In this document: positions 7,207-17,127 of the stretch, piece by piece
Numbering within the stretch: position 1 is the stretch's first letter
Layout: each line of letters opens with the position of its first letter
Source of the DNA: Saccoglossus kowalevskii
Lineage: Eukaryota; Hemichordata; Enteropneusta; Harrimaniidae
NCBI RefSeq assembly: GCF_000003605.2
Contig: NW_003135335.1
Coordinates: forward strand, 605,824-623,745
Direction: 5' to 3'
DNA: 17,922 bases
Position numbers and translations under genes: made by a program
Notes under the pieces: generated by a model
The model's input: only the letters and a program-made list of their open reading frames with translations
Database searches by the model: none
Told to the model about the DNA's origin: nothing

Positions 7207-9845
7207 CAATCACGAGCACGATACACTTTCGGCTTGAACGTTCTCTAATTACGTTGTTAGGGCGATTTCCAAGAACTGTCAGCCTGCTAATGGAGGTATA
7301 CAATTTCACGGTGCAGTTCTGGCAGTTTCGATAACGAAATGGGAGAGGAATTGCGTAATTCTTCACGTAATACTAGTACATTGCAATACCTAATTTGCAC
7401 AACTAATTGACGCAGACGTAACGCATCCCTTCGAACGCGAGACCATGACGCTGACAAAAGGGCACCGCGTCGCTCTTTAAGCCTTGTCGCTTATAAGCCA
7501 CTTTTTATGATGTTGCACGCGCTCTTACGGTTTGGCGATGGGCTTTGCGTAGGCTAAGTTCCAACTTACTGCCCCAGGTTAAATTACGTATAACCTCCGG
7601 GGTATCATCGGCAAGTTTTTAGATGGCATGCGTTATCTTATTGGTCGATTAACGGCGTGTGACCCGCGCCCGTCACCATGGCACCTGTCCGATTAGAACG
7701 ATAGTTTTTGAAATGTAAGTCTCAACTAACACAAAGTGTTTACAGTTCGTGTTGCCTACTAATTCTTTCCCGCGTAGTAATCGCCGAAAAAAAAAAAAAA
7801 AACCGTCACAAACTCAAGACAGGCCCGCACCTTTTTACGACATACCAGTAACTTACTCAGTCACCTATTTGAATGCGTTTCTATTCTCCGCGTACTTTTA
7901 AAAGTGAATTCATCATTGTATCACGAGGGTTTTTTTTGGCGCGTTACAATGCGACGACTGGAACATGTGCGCGTGTGTGGGGTGTGATCTTATTAAGGCG
8001 TTCTTGTTAATGTCCTTTGTCCACGAGTTACTGCTGAGATCTCAAGGTACTCGTTTGACCGGTCGTTGAACTACGTCTGGGGAATTTACAGCCGAGTGTT
8101 TCTCGTGAAACGGATTCCAGTTGACGATTACTTATATCCCTGGGGCCGGGTCCTATGGTACATTTGCTCGTAATGAGACAACTTGTTAGCGTAATACGAG
8201 ACAACCCCGTCCAGACAGAATGATGTGACGTATACCCGTAAGCGGCGTTAGAGCCATGCCGGTTTACCGTGACCGCATCCCCGGATTCAAAATCACGTCC
8301 CTGGCATATTGCAGACTCAGCTAATTTAGAAGTTCCAATTTTTTATCGATAGAAAACGTCACTAAATAACAATTTGCATTATAATGACAGAACAAACAAA
8401 ATGTCTGGCTGGAGTTTGACTAAATCCATTTGCGGATTTTACCCGAGCCCCCGAAACTAACGCAACACGTCGAAAACACGTTATTTGCACATACCCTTCG
8501 CCGTGTTACTACAAGTGGCCCATGTTACAAAGAAAACCTCGAGTTGAGTACGTCTGCCTATTGTAGACGAGTTTCATCGTATTTGGAAGAACCGTTGCGT
8601 TCTATGCGTGCAGTACGTATGTGCACGCTGCGCATCACACAACTCGACATTTCTCACGGAAGTTTCCATACGCAACAATAGTAATGAGCGCTCATTGTCG
8701 CTAGTATTTGTTTGTAAAGAAAAGTAAAAAAAAAAATAACTTACTTTGTCTATAAAGATTATCTTGCAGTCTACTGTTGAGACCCTTGTTTCAGTTTGTG
8801 CAGAACTGAGGTCGATTCTTGTTAAGTTGCTGCCACTCTTCGCTCTTATATGGCAGGTTAGAATGCCACGACCCCATACACCACACCTCGTTTCCTGATT
8901 TGATGTCCAAATTAAAGTCTTGTTAATATTGAAAAGATAATTTGCATAAAACACAAACCCGGCGTTTCTACGCAACTGAGTGAAAAGTTTGATGTTGACG
9001 CTACTCGGGCCTCGAATCGTTAATCGAACCTAGATATCAGGATTTTCGGACAAAGACGGTCATAACATTTTGTATTTTTTGCTATTTTTTAAGCGATTCT
9101 CTCTTGTTTCACTTGATATGTGTCTAAAATACTAAAACAGTGTTTCTTATGGGTTGCCTTGACAACGGCTCACTCGATGCACCTGCTTCATTATTCCGTC
9201 TTTCGTTGAAGTCCATGCCTGGGCTTTTTTTTTTTAATTATTATTTTATGGTCAAAGCATATGTTGTTCCCAATTAGTTTCTAGTTTTGGTCGGTTCCAT
9301 GTTCCAAACCACCAATTCGGGCGCGTGGAGCTTGTAAGCCCTTGCTATGTTTCGCTAAGTTCTCGCCGCTACTCATTCTGGAATCATGACTAGTTTTAGT
9401 TTGTGATTAAACGCTCATCACTCTTAACGCAACAAATGGTTAATGTGCCGGGTACTATCATTAAACCGTGGTCATTAGATGAATCGATTGCGTAACACAC
9501 GTTTCCGCGAATTGCGTTTTATTTTGGCGTTTTTAATTTCTTTTGTGATATACGTTTGCCTTCATTCACTCACATAAATGTATATATGTTACCGTGAATT
9601 TCGTTATGACATGTAATCAACCGTTGAACAAAAACACACATACCGTGGGTAACGTATGCTTAGCTTTCTATTTATTATATTCTTGCGAAAAGGGGGGAAG
9701 AAGGAGTAACTGGTAGCGCTGTGCGATCTGTCTTCACTTCTGGGCCGGGGCTCTACCAACAGCTGCTGGAACGGTCGAACCACAGCGACCTTTAAATTGT
9801 GCGATGTGTGCCTCCGTCTTTTTCTTTTAACATTTGCTGCACCCT
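7207..9845. other. Long stretch without supported genes
   Basis: This stretch contains a 16-base poly(A) run at 7787-7802 and shorter A/T runs near 8729 and 9224. At 9153-9166, GTTGCCTTGACAAC differs from the RFX X-box consensus at one central base. Overlapping frames at 8430-8681 (+) and 8574-8975 (-) mirror each other and show no domain, so they are taken as chance. No repeats shared with other parts of the window were recognised. Confidence 0.35.
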
Positions 9846-10110
9846 TTAGTTAGGCGTTATTGATCGGCGCAGGGGTTGGCTGTCTGGCAACCCACAACTG
9901 CGCAGCTGCAATGCGGAAGTCGTCATGTTGGACACCCCTCGCATACTTAATCTCCAAAAAGCCGACAGACATAGTAGTATACTGTCAGCATCGCTAACAG
10001 GAATAAACAACAAAATCAGCGTGTATAAAAAAAAATATCCCCTCTCGGCTAAAGCAACGTCGTCGCCGATCGGTGAATTCACTCTCCGCGTGTGCTGCAT
10101 TGTGGAGAGG
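9846..10110. other. CpG-denser patch
   Basis: This patch is richer in CG dinucleotides than its flanks. It includes GCGCAGCTGC-type sequence and a 6-bp hairpin, CTCTCC/GGAGAG (10082-10087 and 10104-10109). Overlapping frames on both strands (84 and 66 codons) contain no recognised motif. The minus frame has a hydrophobic stretch, FFLYTLILLFIPV, which mostly reflects the reverse of an A-run. It may be an exon or promoter patch, but nothing decides this. Confidence 0.2.
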
Positions 10111-10499
10111 GTCAGCGACGCATGAGTCTAACAACAATATTTGTGTTGTTTCATTGTTGGCTATAGCATGATACCACGTGTATGTAATTATCCCCACTGG
10201 ATGGTATTGTAGGAAGGGTGCGGTTACACGTGGCGTGTGGACTGCCACACGACGTTGGTACCTGAACCTACGGCACAAACTTTCTTCAGGGGACAACATA
10301 ATTGGGAATCGGTCGGATGTTTACGGTGTTATTTACACTAGGCTTTATGAGACCACGGGTTAAAGTAAACACGGGCTCAATATTTGTTTCTTTTCTTACG
10401 TCTTTACTGACGCTGACTTTTATGGGGCCATTGTCTTGAATTTTCAGGCCTCCCATGTTTGAATGCGGACCCTGGATCCGGACGTCTTAGCATATCAAT
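10111..10499. other. Non-coding stretch with one strong hairpin
   Basis: CGTGTGG-ACTG-CCACACG (10234-10251) is a perfect 7-bp stem with a 4-base loop. Nothing else was recognised. Confidence 0.4.
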
Positions 10500-10517
10500 T
10501 GTTATGTTTACATAACA
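10500..10517. repeat. Near-perfect palindrome, 8-bp arms
   Basis: TGTTATGT-TT-ACATAACA is an inverted repeat with only two central bases. It lies 28 bases before the CATAT microsatellite. It could form a cruciform, but no protein site is identified. Confidence 0.6.
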
Positions 10518-10545
10518 TGTTTAAGTTAATTTGCACCTAAATAGG

Positions 10546-10579
10546 CATATCACATCATATCATATCATATCATATCATT
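10546..10579 (+). repeat. (CATAT)n pentanucleotide microsatellite
   Basis: Six units of CATAT plus a partial one, with a single substitution (CACAT) in the second unit. Confidence 0.9.
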
Positions 10580-12700
10580 GAAAAAATGATTGCTATCAGT
10601 CAAATTGCAACTTTGTGTACGCGAGCTTTGGACCATTATTTCTTACTTTATCTATTATTTGTTAATCTTTAATTTTTGCTTTTTCAATTGATACGATATG
10701 CAACATGTTCGGCCGAATTTTGCCAATCGGCTATTAACGATTACTGTTCACACAGAAAACTTTTAAGTAAAGCAGTTAACAATATGTCTTGCTTTTGTCA
10801 TTTACAGAGAAAATAATTTTAATCCAGAAGTGTCCAAGTCGAAATGATTTCAAAACATTCCGAAAAAAATACGGTAGATTTGTTCTTTGATATTAGTTGT
10901 TTGTAGAGAATCACAACACATGGCGACAAGTCGATAAAACAAAAAATATATAAATATTTATTTTACTCATTGTCGCGACAATATTGTCTAAATCCAGCGT
11001 TTGCATTTTCGGGACATTTTTTTTATTTTATTGAAAGTACGGATTGTGTCAAACGAAGTCGGGCACTAAAAAGCTAAGACTGCAAATTACACGTGTTGTT
11101 GTAGTGAATAGGTGGTATAGAGAAAGCCTATACACAACAAGTGTTGATATTCACATGGCCCCTAGTAGATCTCATAATACTAAGAACACAATAGCATAGT
11201 TTGGGACGCGATATTGTTCTTCCTAGCGACGCCGACCACAGTGCAACTCGCCATCAAACGTAAATTCGGTATTTGCATAAAAATCAGTCAATCTTCAGCG
11301 GCGAAACGTTATGAATGTGATCACAACGGCGAGAAATTACACAGGATAAGACAGTATTATTATAATATGAAAAGGACGAACATAATTAAGTGCAACATCG
11401 CTGGGCATTTGTGATTTTAATGTGAAATGTTTTTTTATGAGGAAATTTGTTGGTCATTTCCACCATATAGTCACGTGTCAAAGCATCTTTAGTCGGTTGT
11501 GTGCATATGATCGGAAATACAGTTTGTTCTTTAGTAGATGGATAAGTATTGGCACGTGATTTCCCAGTGTCTTGTCCTCGCCCCAGAACAATGTTTTTAG
11601 ACGGAGCGTGGTGGTGGTGGTGAGGAACGCTCGTCGATGCATTTGTTTCATTCACTCGTATCATTCTCATGTCAATTTCCAGCCAATTTGTGATAAACAT
11701 GCACAATTCTGTGCCCGGCGAATGAAAATGGCACGGGACGAGGAGGAAATGCGCAGTCATTGTAAATAGATCAAGCGGAAAAGGACGCTTCCGCCACCAT
11801 CATTCGTTAAATGAAGGTTCATTTGGACCGTTTCCGGTGATTTGTGATCGTTTGGGAGAAAATGGGATGAACGATCCCTTTCATAGCCCGCTTATGTGTT
11901 ATCGAAAGAGAGATTTAACCTTTTATTTTGATTAATTTGTTTTCTTTCCAACTCCAAACATGTTACCCGACTACATACGACCCCGTAACGTTTGCGTACA
12001 AACTAAAAACTCAAATTTCTCTTCGTTTTCGCTTTCTTTTTCGTCTTTCTTGTACTGGCAACCATATTAGCAGAGTGTAGTTGAAAGCGCTTTCAATTTT
12101 AGATAACTGGGCTAAAAATAATCTGAATTATTTATTTTCTTTAGTCAATAAACCGTCATGCATTGCTGTTTGGGTTCAGCCTCGGAAGCACGATAGACAC
12201 AACTAACCTCCGAAGTACAAGTACGTGATGTTCGGTGTTCAAATTTCGCTCGCACGCACTGGTAACACGAGCAGAATTGTCGTCCTGTATATACGGGAAA
12301 ATTGGACCTGACGAAATAACCAATAAGTTTGGTGTGTGCATTTCAGACTATATTTGCAAAAAAAATGTTTCTCATCGAATATTGATATTTAGTATAGTCC
12401 CTTTTCGATCGTCGATCAGCAGAGAATCCCGCGGGGACTTTCTGACACCCCAAGATTCCGAAAACTCAATTACTACTGAATCAAAGAAACTACTTGTTGT
12501 GATATATCGTGTATTTTCAGTCAGTTTGCTCATAATACTTGACTTGTCAATCAAGGGCTTCAAACTGAATTTTACTGACAATAGAAGTTTAAGGATCGCC
12601 GAGGCTAATTAAATGCGGACAAAAATTTAAAAGACCTTAAAATTATTGATATTTAACTGATTGAAAGGTTCCGTTTTAATGGCAATGGCAAATTAACTCG
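10580..12700. other. Stretch without supported genes
   Basis: At 10814-10829 a 16-base string, TAATTTTAATCCAGAA, is identical to 13512-13527 inside the TTAA element V, so it is probably a fragment of that family. Frames at 11386-11760 (-), 11572-11769 (+), 12235-12612 (+) and 12372-12581 (-) show no domain. The histidine run in the first comes from a short GTG repeat at about 11610-11622. No element ends or RNA genes were found. Confidence 0.35.
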
Positions 12701-12705
12701 AACTT

Positions 12706-12719
12706 GTTTCCATGGAAAC
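12706..12719. promoter_or_regulatory. Perfectly palindromic RFX X-box
   Basis: GTTTCCATGGAAAC is a perfect 14-bp palindrome and fits the RFX X-box consensus RYYNYYATRRNRAC on both strands. Established role: RFX factors bind such sites at promoters of cilium genes, usually within a few hundred bases of the start. Neither side shows a convincing first exon here, so an unspliced or distant target cannot be named. Confidence 0.35.
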
Positions 12720-12956
12720 GATGCTTTCGTGATTTCCCGCATAGCGTTAATCTCCCTTCTGATAGTTTTTAATTGAAATTTGGTCAAACTTGACTGTGTG
12801 TTGGCCGCGTCTATCAATAAGTATTTTCTTTTACCCGACACTCCACAAGTGTCAACAAATGAAATCAAACAACGACCTCCCCTTCGAATAGTGGATCGGT
12901 TAACCCCCTTTCTGGTCTTGTCGCCTTCCGCAATATATTAATATTTACGCGTATTC

Positions 12957-12990
12957 TAAAATGTTGGTCGTATTTCATAATTTTTGGTCA
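12957..12990 (+). repeat. Dispersed repeat, paired with 597-630
   Basis: Matches 597-630 at 27 of 34 positions. It is followed by a 15-base A-run at 13049-13063 and then by a solo copy of the 150-bp array unit. Confidence 0.45.
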
Positions 12991-13128
12991 CAGTACTATG
13001 ACCTGTGCGAGGGTTCCAACATTATTACTAGTGTGAAACGAAAATTATAAAAAAAAAAAAAAATAGTCATTGTTAATGACACAGTCCTCGTTGCAATTGG
13101 GAAAATGTTATTCTTGTCTAGATAAAGT

Positions 13129-13250
13129 AATATGGCCAAAAAGCAAGATGGCTGCAAGTCCGACATCTTTTATCTGATCACGTGATGATCTTTAATGAAC
13201 ATTTATTACTAATTGCATGATATATATACGCAATCAAATTAGATATGCAA
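13129..13250 (+). repeat. Solo diverged unit of the 14243-15026 array
   Basis: TATGGCCAAAAAGCAAGATGG followed by CATCTTTTATCTGAT and then TTTAATGAACAT matches, in order, the landmarks of the array units. In those, TATGG(C/T)CA, an ATGGC/GCCATCTT core and a TAATGAACAT block are spaced the same way. It lies about 1.1 kb before the array, on the same strand. Confidence 0.5.
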
Positions 13251-13429
13251 ATCACTAGTCATGTGATCAAATAAATTGTTTTAAACGAATGTGTAGAGTA
13301 TGGTCAGTAATTGAGAATGAATAATTAACTAATAAATAAGATTTTTTAAATGACTAGAATTTGTGATCTAGTTCATGGACACAAACGTTATATTTTGTTA
13401 TTTCCCGTCATGTTGTATTCAAACTCAAG

Positions 13430-13573
13430 TTAAAGGGGAACCTTCCAAACCCAGGGATTGTACCAAAGAATCATGGGACACTATTTTTAATCTATTTTTT
13501 GTTATCCATTGTAATTTTAATCCAGAAAATAAATTTGTTGTGAGATTAGGCTTTACTGGAGGTGCCCCTTTAA
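13430..13573 (+). mobile_element. TTAA-bounded miniature element (copy V)
   Basis: TTAA at 13430-13433 and 13570-13573 brackets a 136-bp interior. Its ends are inverted: AGGGGAACCTTC on the left and AGGGGCACCTCC read inward from the right (10 of 12). TTAA duplication with short inverted ends is the signature of piggyBac-superfamily transposons and their MITEs. The terminal AG-rich sequence differs from the CC-type start I associate with classic piggyBac. The interior has no transposase. A 79-codon frame crosses it but is not bounded by it. A diverged relative lies at 3365-3535. Confidence 0.55.
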
Positions 13574-13755
13574 ATGTATGTCTCCTGTATCGTAAGCATA
13601 ATGTTACTCAATGATAATTTTTCTAACAATGTTTTCAATGGTGAGAAATCAGGACATTTTACAATTTAATGCGAACGAAGCATTCGTTAAACATGGACTT
13701 GTATCAAATGACTAATATACATTTATGTTTGAGAAATAATATAGAGATGTTGAAT

Positions 13756-13817
13756 TGCTCGAGTTGCGGACATCGAGTTACGAGCATCGAGTTACGAAAA
13801 CATCGAGTTACAAAAAT
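13756..13817 (+). repeat. Tandem repeat of CATCGAGTTACGA units
   Basis: Four head-to-tail units of 14-16 bases share TCGAGTT(A/G)C. A fifth stands apart at 13847-13860 (CTTCGAGTTACTGG). An inverted copy, CGTAACTCGA, is at 13987-13996. CCAGTTAC (about 13939) and GTAACTGG (about 14011) form a further inverted pair around it. The repeat is in-frame with nothing convincing. Confidence 0.65.
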
Positions 13818-13978
13818 TATCACGCCCATATTTCAGAAATCACGAACTTCGAGTTACTGGCAACATATAATTGTTTTGGTTTAACCACAGTCCCTCTATA
13901 TTTTAACGTTGTATATTTCCCGAATTCGAATGAAAATTCCAGTTACTAAATTTGATTGTTAAACAAAACAAAAAAATT

Positions 13979-14269
13979 ATGTTGCCCGTAACTCGACATG
14001 TGGTCATTTTGGTAACTGGATGTTTTCGAACATTTCAACATCTCGGGAATACTAGTATACAGCTGGAGTGTCAGTTAAAGTTTAATCACACCCATAGTTG
14101 TAATCTGTTGTACGAGCTAATAAACAAATCAGGAATGACCATTCATGAATGGAACAATTATTTTGATGTCTTGGAAGAAATAAACATGTGCGATGCATGT
14201 GACAAAATAAAAGGCTGTACACGGGTCTCGGTGTATGAATATGTATGGCCAAACAGAAAGCAGCAGTAG
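13979..14269 (+). CDS. Short ORF with faint death-fold-like pattern, 96 residues
   Basis: An ATG at 13979 opens a 96-residue frame. Residues 41-80 look more protein-like than anything else in the window. A helix (LLYELINK) is followed by a turn, then EWNNYFDVLEEINMCDACDKI. This recalls the last helices of death-effector or CARD domains, where a leucine-rich helix ends in an I/L-x-x-x-D-L-type motif. A possible acceptor (CACCCATAG, AG at 14096-14097) and donors near 14230 would frame just this segment as an exon. Against a gene: the 5' part runs through the inverted CGTAACTCGA repeat, the 3' end runs into the tandem array, and only a partial domain would fit. It could be an exon, a decayed gene piece, or chance. 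Confidence 0.18.
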   Translation: MLPVTRHVVILVTGCFRTFQHLGNTSIQLECQLKFNHTHSCNLLYELINKSGMTIHEWNNYFDVLEEINMCDACDKIKGCTRVSVYEYVWPNRKQQ

Positions 14270-15026
14270 TCCATCTTAGAGCCGATCATAAAACGAATCA
14301 TCATGCGCATGAATCCCTAAAAGCAATACAGCCTTCAAATTACAAAATAAATTGACATGGACAAGACTCCATTTAGGACACATGTGAACGGTATGAAGGT
14401 ATAGTAGTAGTATGGTCAAAAAAGAAAATGGCTACCAGTCGGCTATCTTTGATCCGATTGTGAAACTAACTATAATGAACATGTATCCCAACTTATATAA
14501 TGTATGTACCAAATTTACATGACAACCGACAAGGAAAAACAACAACAGAAAAACAAAAACATGTCTACGTCACATTTAAAAAAACAAGATAACTGCCATT
14601 TTGAAACTGATTGCAAAACAAATGTTCATGATGTATCTCAACATGTATACAAGGTAATATAAATTTGAATTAAAAAAAACGACAAAGCATGTCCAAGATA
14701 CTATTTAAAAACAAAACAAACAAACAAAACACAAGATGGCTACCAGTTGGCCATCTTTGATCTGATTATGTAAAAATATACACAGATGTGTATGCCAAAG
14801 TGTAAAATGTATGTGCCAAATATGAATAAAAATGGTTTCACAAGTCTTGAAAATATAGTAGTAGTATGGCCAGAACATGGCTACCAGTCGGCCATCTTGG
14901 ACAGAATCACGCGACTAAATCACGGCTTGTGCATATGTCTCACATAAAGCACTAGGTACATGCAGAAGGATTTGAAATATGACTCCAAGCAAACGGACGG
15001 ACGGACGGACAGACAGATAGACAGAA
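14243..15026 (+). repeat. Diverged tandem array of about 150-bp units
   Basis: Five units can be traced by shared landmarks in order. The landmarks are TATGG(C/T)CA with an AGTAGTAGTATGG lead-in (14410 and 14864), an ATGGCTACCAGT(C/T)GGC(C/T)ATCTT core (14428, 14736 and 14877; degraded at 14589 and near 14263), TGAACATGTAT, and TGTATGT(A/G)CCAAAT (near 14500 and 14810). Core spacing is about 140-167 bases. In the fourth unit AAGATGGC (14733-14740) and GCCATCTT (14750-14757) form a perfect 8-bp hairpin. The array ends in a tetranucleotide microsatellite. No coding content is seen. It is either an old satellite or a tandemly expanded part of a transposon. Confidence 0.65.
14995..15026 (+). repeat. 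(GGAC)n then (AGAC)n microsatellite
   Basis: Four GGAC units are followed by AGAC/AGAT variants, directly at the 3' edge of the 150-bp array. Such a tail after a repeat unit may mark the natural end of the repeated element. Confidence 0.85.
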
Positions 15027-15780
15027 ACAGAAAGCTAATGAAAAGTCCCCGTTCAAACGAATTGTTGGCAGAAAATTATGTGCAGGTAGTTTTTCAACCT
15101 CTCGTACTGAAAAAAGAAACAAATCTAGCTGAAACGGTAGTCGTGTGACATATATAGATTCGCAAATATACACGCTCAGTAATTAAGAACAAACATATAT
15201 AAACAAATACTGTGAATATTTACATCCCATCCTCAATACATTCATTAACAATACATGCTCACCTCGGTTCTAAATTACTAAGATATTCCAGGGACAATAA
15301 CTACAATGTTTACTAGTATTGCCAGTAATTAAGCAGTGAATACATGAAGCATAGCATGCGTGGTTCTTGATTTTGAGTTCATGTTCAGTGTCAACAGATA
15401 GTGTGTTGATGCAGTAATTGTGTTGACCCTGCGTACTACTGAAGCATCCAGTGTATACTATAAATACGCTTCTAGACAATAGGAATTATTTTCTTGCTTG
15501 CCACGCTGTAGTAAACAGCTCCAGCCAAGCTCCGGTAAAAAACGCGCTTTCTCGAACTTACAGGTCGAGTATGTCGTGCCAAAGTGGATGTATGTGACTA
15601 TGAATATCACAGCAGTGACTGTGTGTAGTATTTATGACAATAAATAGTGTACGAGCTGAGATATTGGCGGATAAAATTCAAAAACACGAACAGGGGAAAG
15701 GGACGCACTCCTAATCTTGAATAATTAACTACTGTCAATCAAAGTCACGTGATGTTGGACCGCTGAAACAGGATGCGTCA
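15027..15780. other. Non-coding stretch
   Basis: No gene, element end or RNA is recognised. A 69-codon minus frame (15270-15479) is unremarkable. TCACGTGA at about 15746-15753 is a palindromic E-box core. Confidence 0.35.
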
Positions 15781-15782
15781 TA

Positions 15783-15851
15783 GGCTATGCAAGTGATTAA
15801 CAGCACTCATTAGCATAGCCACACCTCCAATTCACACTTGCCCGGGGCAAG
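15783..15851. repeat. Two stacked inverted repeats
   Basis: GGCTATGC (15783-15790) is perfectly inverted as GCATAGCC (15813-15820) across 22 bases. CTTGCCC-G-GGGCAAG (15837-15851) is a second, almost loopless palindrome. Both lie directly left of the TTAA element W and may be flanking structure from an older insertion. Confidence 0.55.
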
Positions 15852-15863
15852 GGAATTGGGCCT

Positions 15864-16014
15864 TTAAAGCGGGGGGGGGGGTCGTCACCTGCGCATGCGT
15901 CAGATGGCCATAGCGTGTCAGATTGTTTCATCCTTTGTGTTTTTGGCGTGTGTTGTTATCGTCGCTTGGGACTTAATTCCCGCGCGTGCGCAGGTGACAG
16001 CCCTCCCTCTTTAA
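15864..16014 (+). mobile_element. TTAA-bounded miniature element (copy W)
   Basis: TTAA at 15864-15867 and 16011-16014 encloses 143 bp. Read inward, the left end is AGCG, a G-run (15871-15881) and then GTCACCTGCGCATGCG. The right end is AGAGGGAGGG and then GTCACCTGCGCACGCG. The GTCACCTGCGCAYGCG block is inverted with a single mismatch in 16 bases. Part of the interior, TCGTCGCTTGGGACTTAAT, resembles GCGTCGCTATGGGTCTCAT in copy Y at the same relative position. W may therefore be a distant member of the same group. There is no coding capacity. Both ends carry NRF1-like sequence. Confidence 0.65.
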
Positions 16015-17127
16015 GCAAATCCATCTACATCGGGGAATTGTTTCGGGACCCGCCCTAACAGCACCCTACTGTCCCGTGGACTTATAGGAACAACATTCGA
16101 ATTTTTTACGCCAACGTCCATTGTTATCACAACGTTTTTGCATTTATTATAGTCAAGTGCCCATGATAGTATTAAATGGTATCTTCGTTTTTGAGTATGC
16201 TTTCATATTCAAATAACGACAAACAATGACAATCCTAGATCGAGATTCCATGATCTTATCGCCGCTGAATATTTATGATGTCAATGAATGACTGAAATAT
16301 ACGCCATAAGTATCGGCCATTTTGTCGTCCTCGTTCGCAGTTGCCTGTTATAAAAGATTTACAACAATCCTTCGAATATCTACATCTGTCACCGTAACGC
16401 AATAAGTTACAGCGTGTCATATGTTTGCGGTATTACGCTGGGTATTTTCATCCTACCATATTAGGAAACGCAAATTTCAAATATGGAACGATTACGTGCG
16501 TAAGCGTCCTCTTATAATACATTTATTGTTTATTTATTATTTTATTTCCATTTGTCTAAAGAAATATACCCCACTAACCTGGCGGAACAGGTTACGATGC
16601 ATATAAAAAACAAAGTTACAAGCGTAACTCATCTATTAAAAAACTTACACTAACAAATTATATATAATCTGAAAAGCTGTGTATACAATGGTTACCCTGA
16701 GAAAAGGAGCTGCGCGTCGGTCGATACTCCCGCTGTACTGTCTTTGTGAATACTTTACAGTATCCTCGTAATAACCTCATAGTATTTTGAATTATAGCTA
16801 CGAACTCCTGAAAATGTGCAGTCGCTTTGTAAAAATGTGGGTAAACAGGAGTCGTTGACGGTGCGCCCTATGTCTTCGAACGAGCCTGTAGTGGCTCTGG
16901 CGTAATCGAACAGCATAACACACATACTAGAAATACACAAATCGTCTATTGTTTACATATTATTATTTTTTATTTTCAGATGCATGTATTCCAGCTGATT
17001 ATTGTTCTGAGGAGAATAATAGGCTCTCCGGCATTCAAAACTTTTCTTACTAAATTTACTCACTGGAAATCGGCAATCACATTACTGTGACGGTAACACG
17101 GGGAACAGAAATTTCCTGGCAAGGAAC
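16015..17127. other. Stretch without supported genes
   Basis: This stretch is AT-rich, with a small GTAAC/GTTAC hairpin near 16395-16411. Frames of 61 codons at 16421-16606 (+) and 16755-16940 (-) show no domain. A TTATTTTTTATTTTCAG string ending at about 16980 resembles a splice acceptor, but no convincing open exon follows. Confidence 0.3.

Noticed and set aside
7400-7500. CTTTAAG at about 7474 as another TTAA element end
   Set aside because: The inward sequence AGAGCGACGCGG resembles the family, but no partner end was found within 500 bases.
8574-8975. 133-codon minus-strand frame, the longest in the window
   Set aside because: No domain, no splice context, a phenylalanine run made by the reverse of an A/T homopolymer, and a competing overlapping plus frame. 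Chance length in this composition.
9000-9050. TCGAACC string that could be a tRNA B box on the minus strand
   Set aside because: No A box, no acceptor stem and no cloverleaf could be drawn around it.
11386-11760. 124-codon minus-strand frame with five histidines
   Set aside because: The histidine run is the reverse of a short GTG simple repeat. The rest shows no motif or coding bias.
12235-12612. 125-codon plus-strand frame
   Set aside because: Begins without an ATG, overlaps a minus frame, and has no recognisable content.
13756-13817. CRISPR-like array of short repeats
   Set aside because: Units are contiguous with no unique spacers, and the sequence is animal-like. It is a simple tandem repeat.
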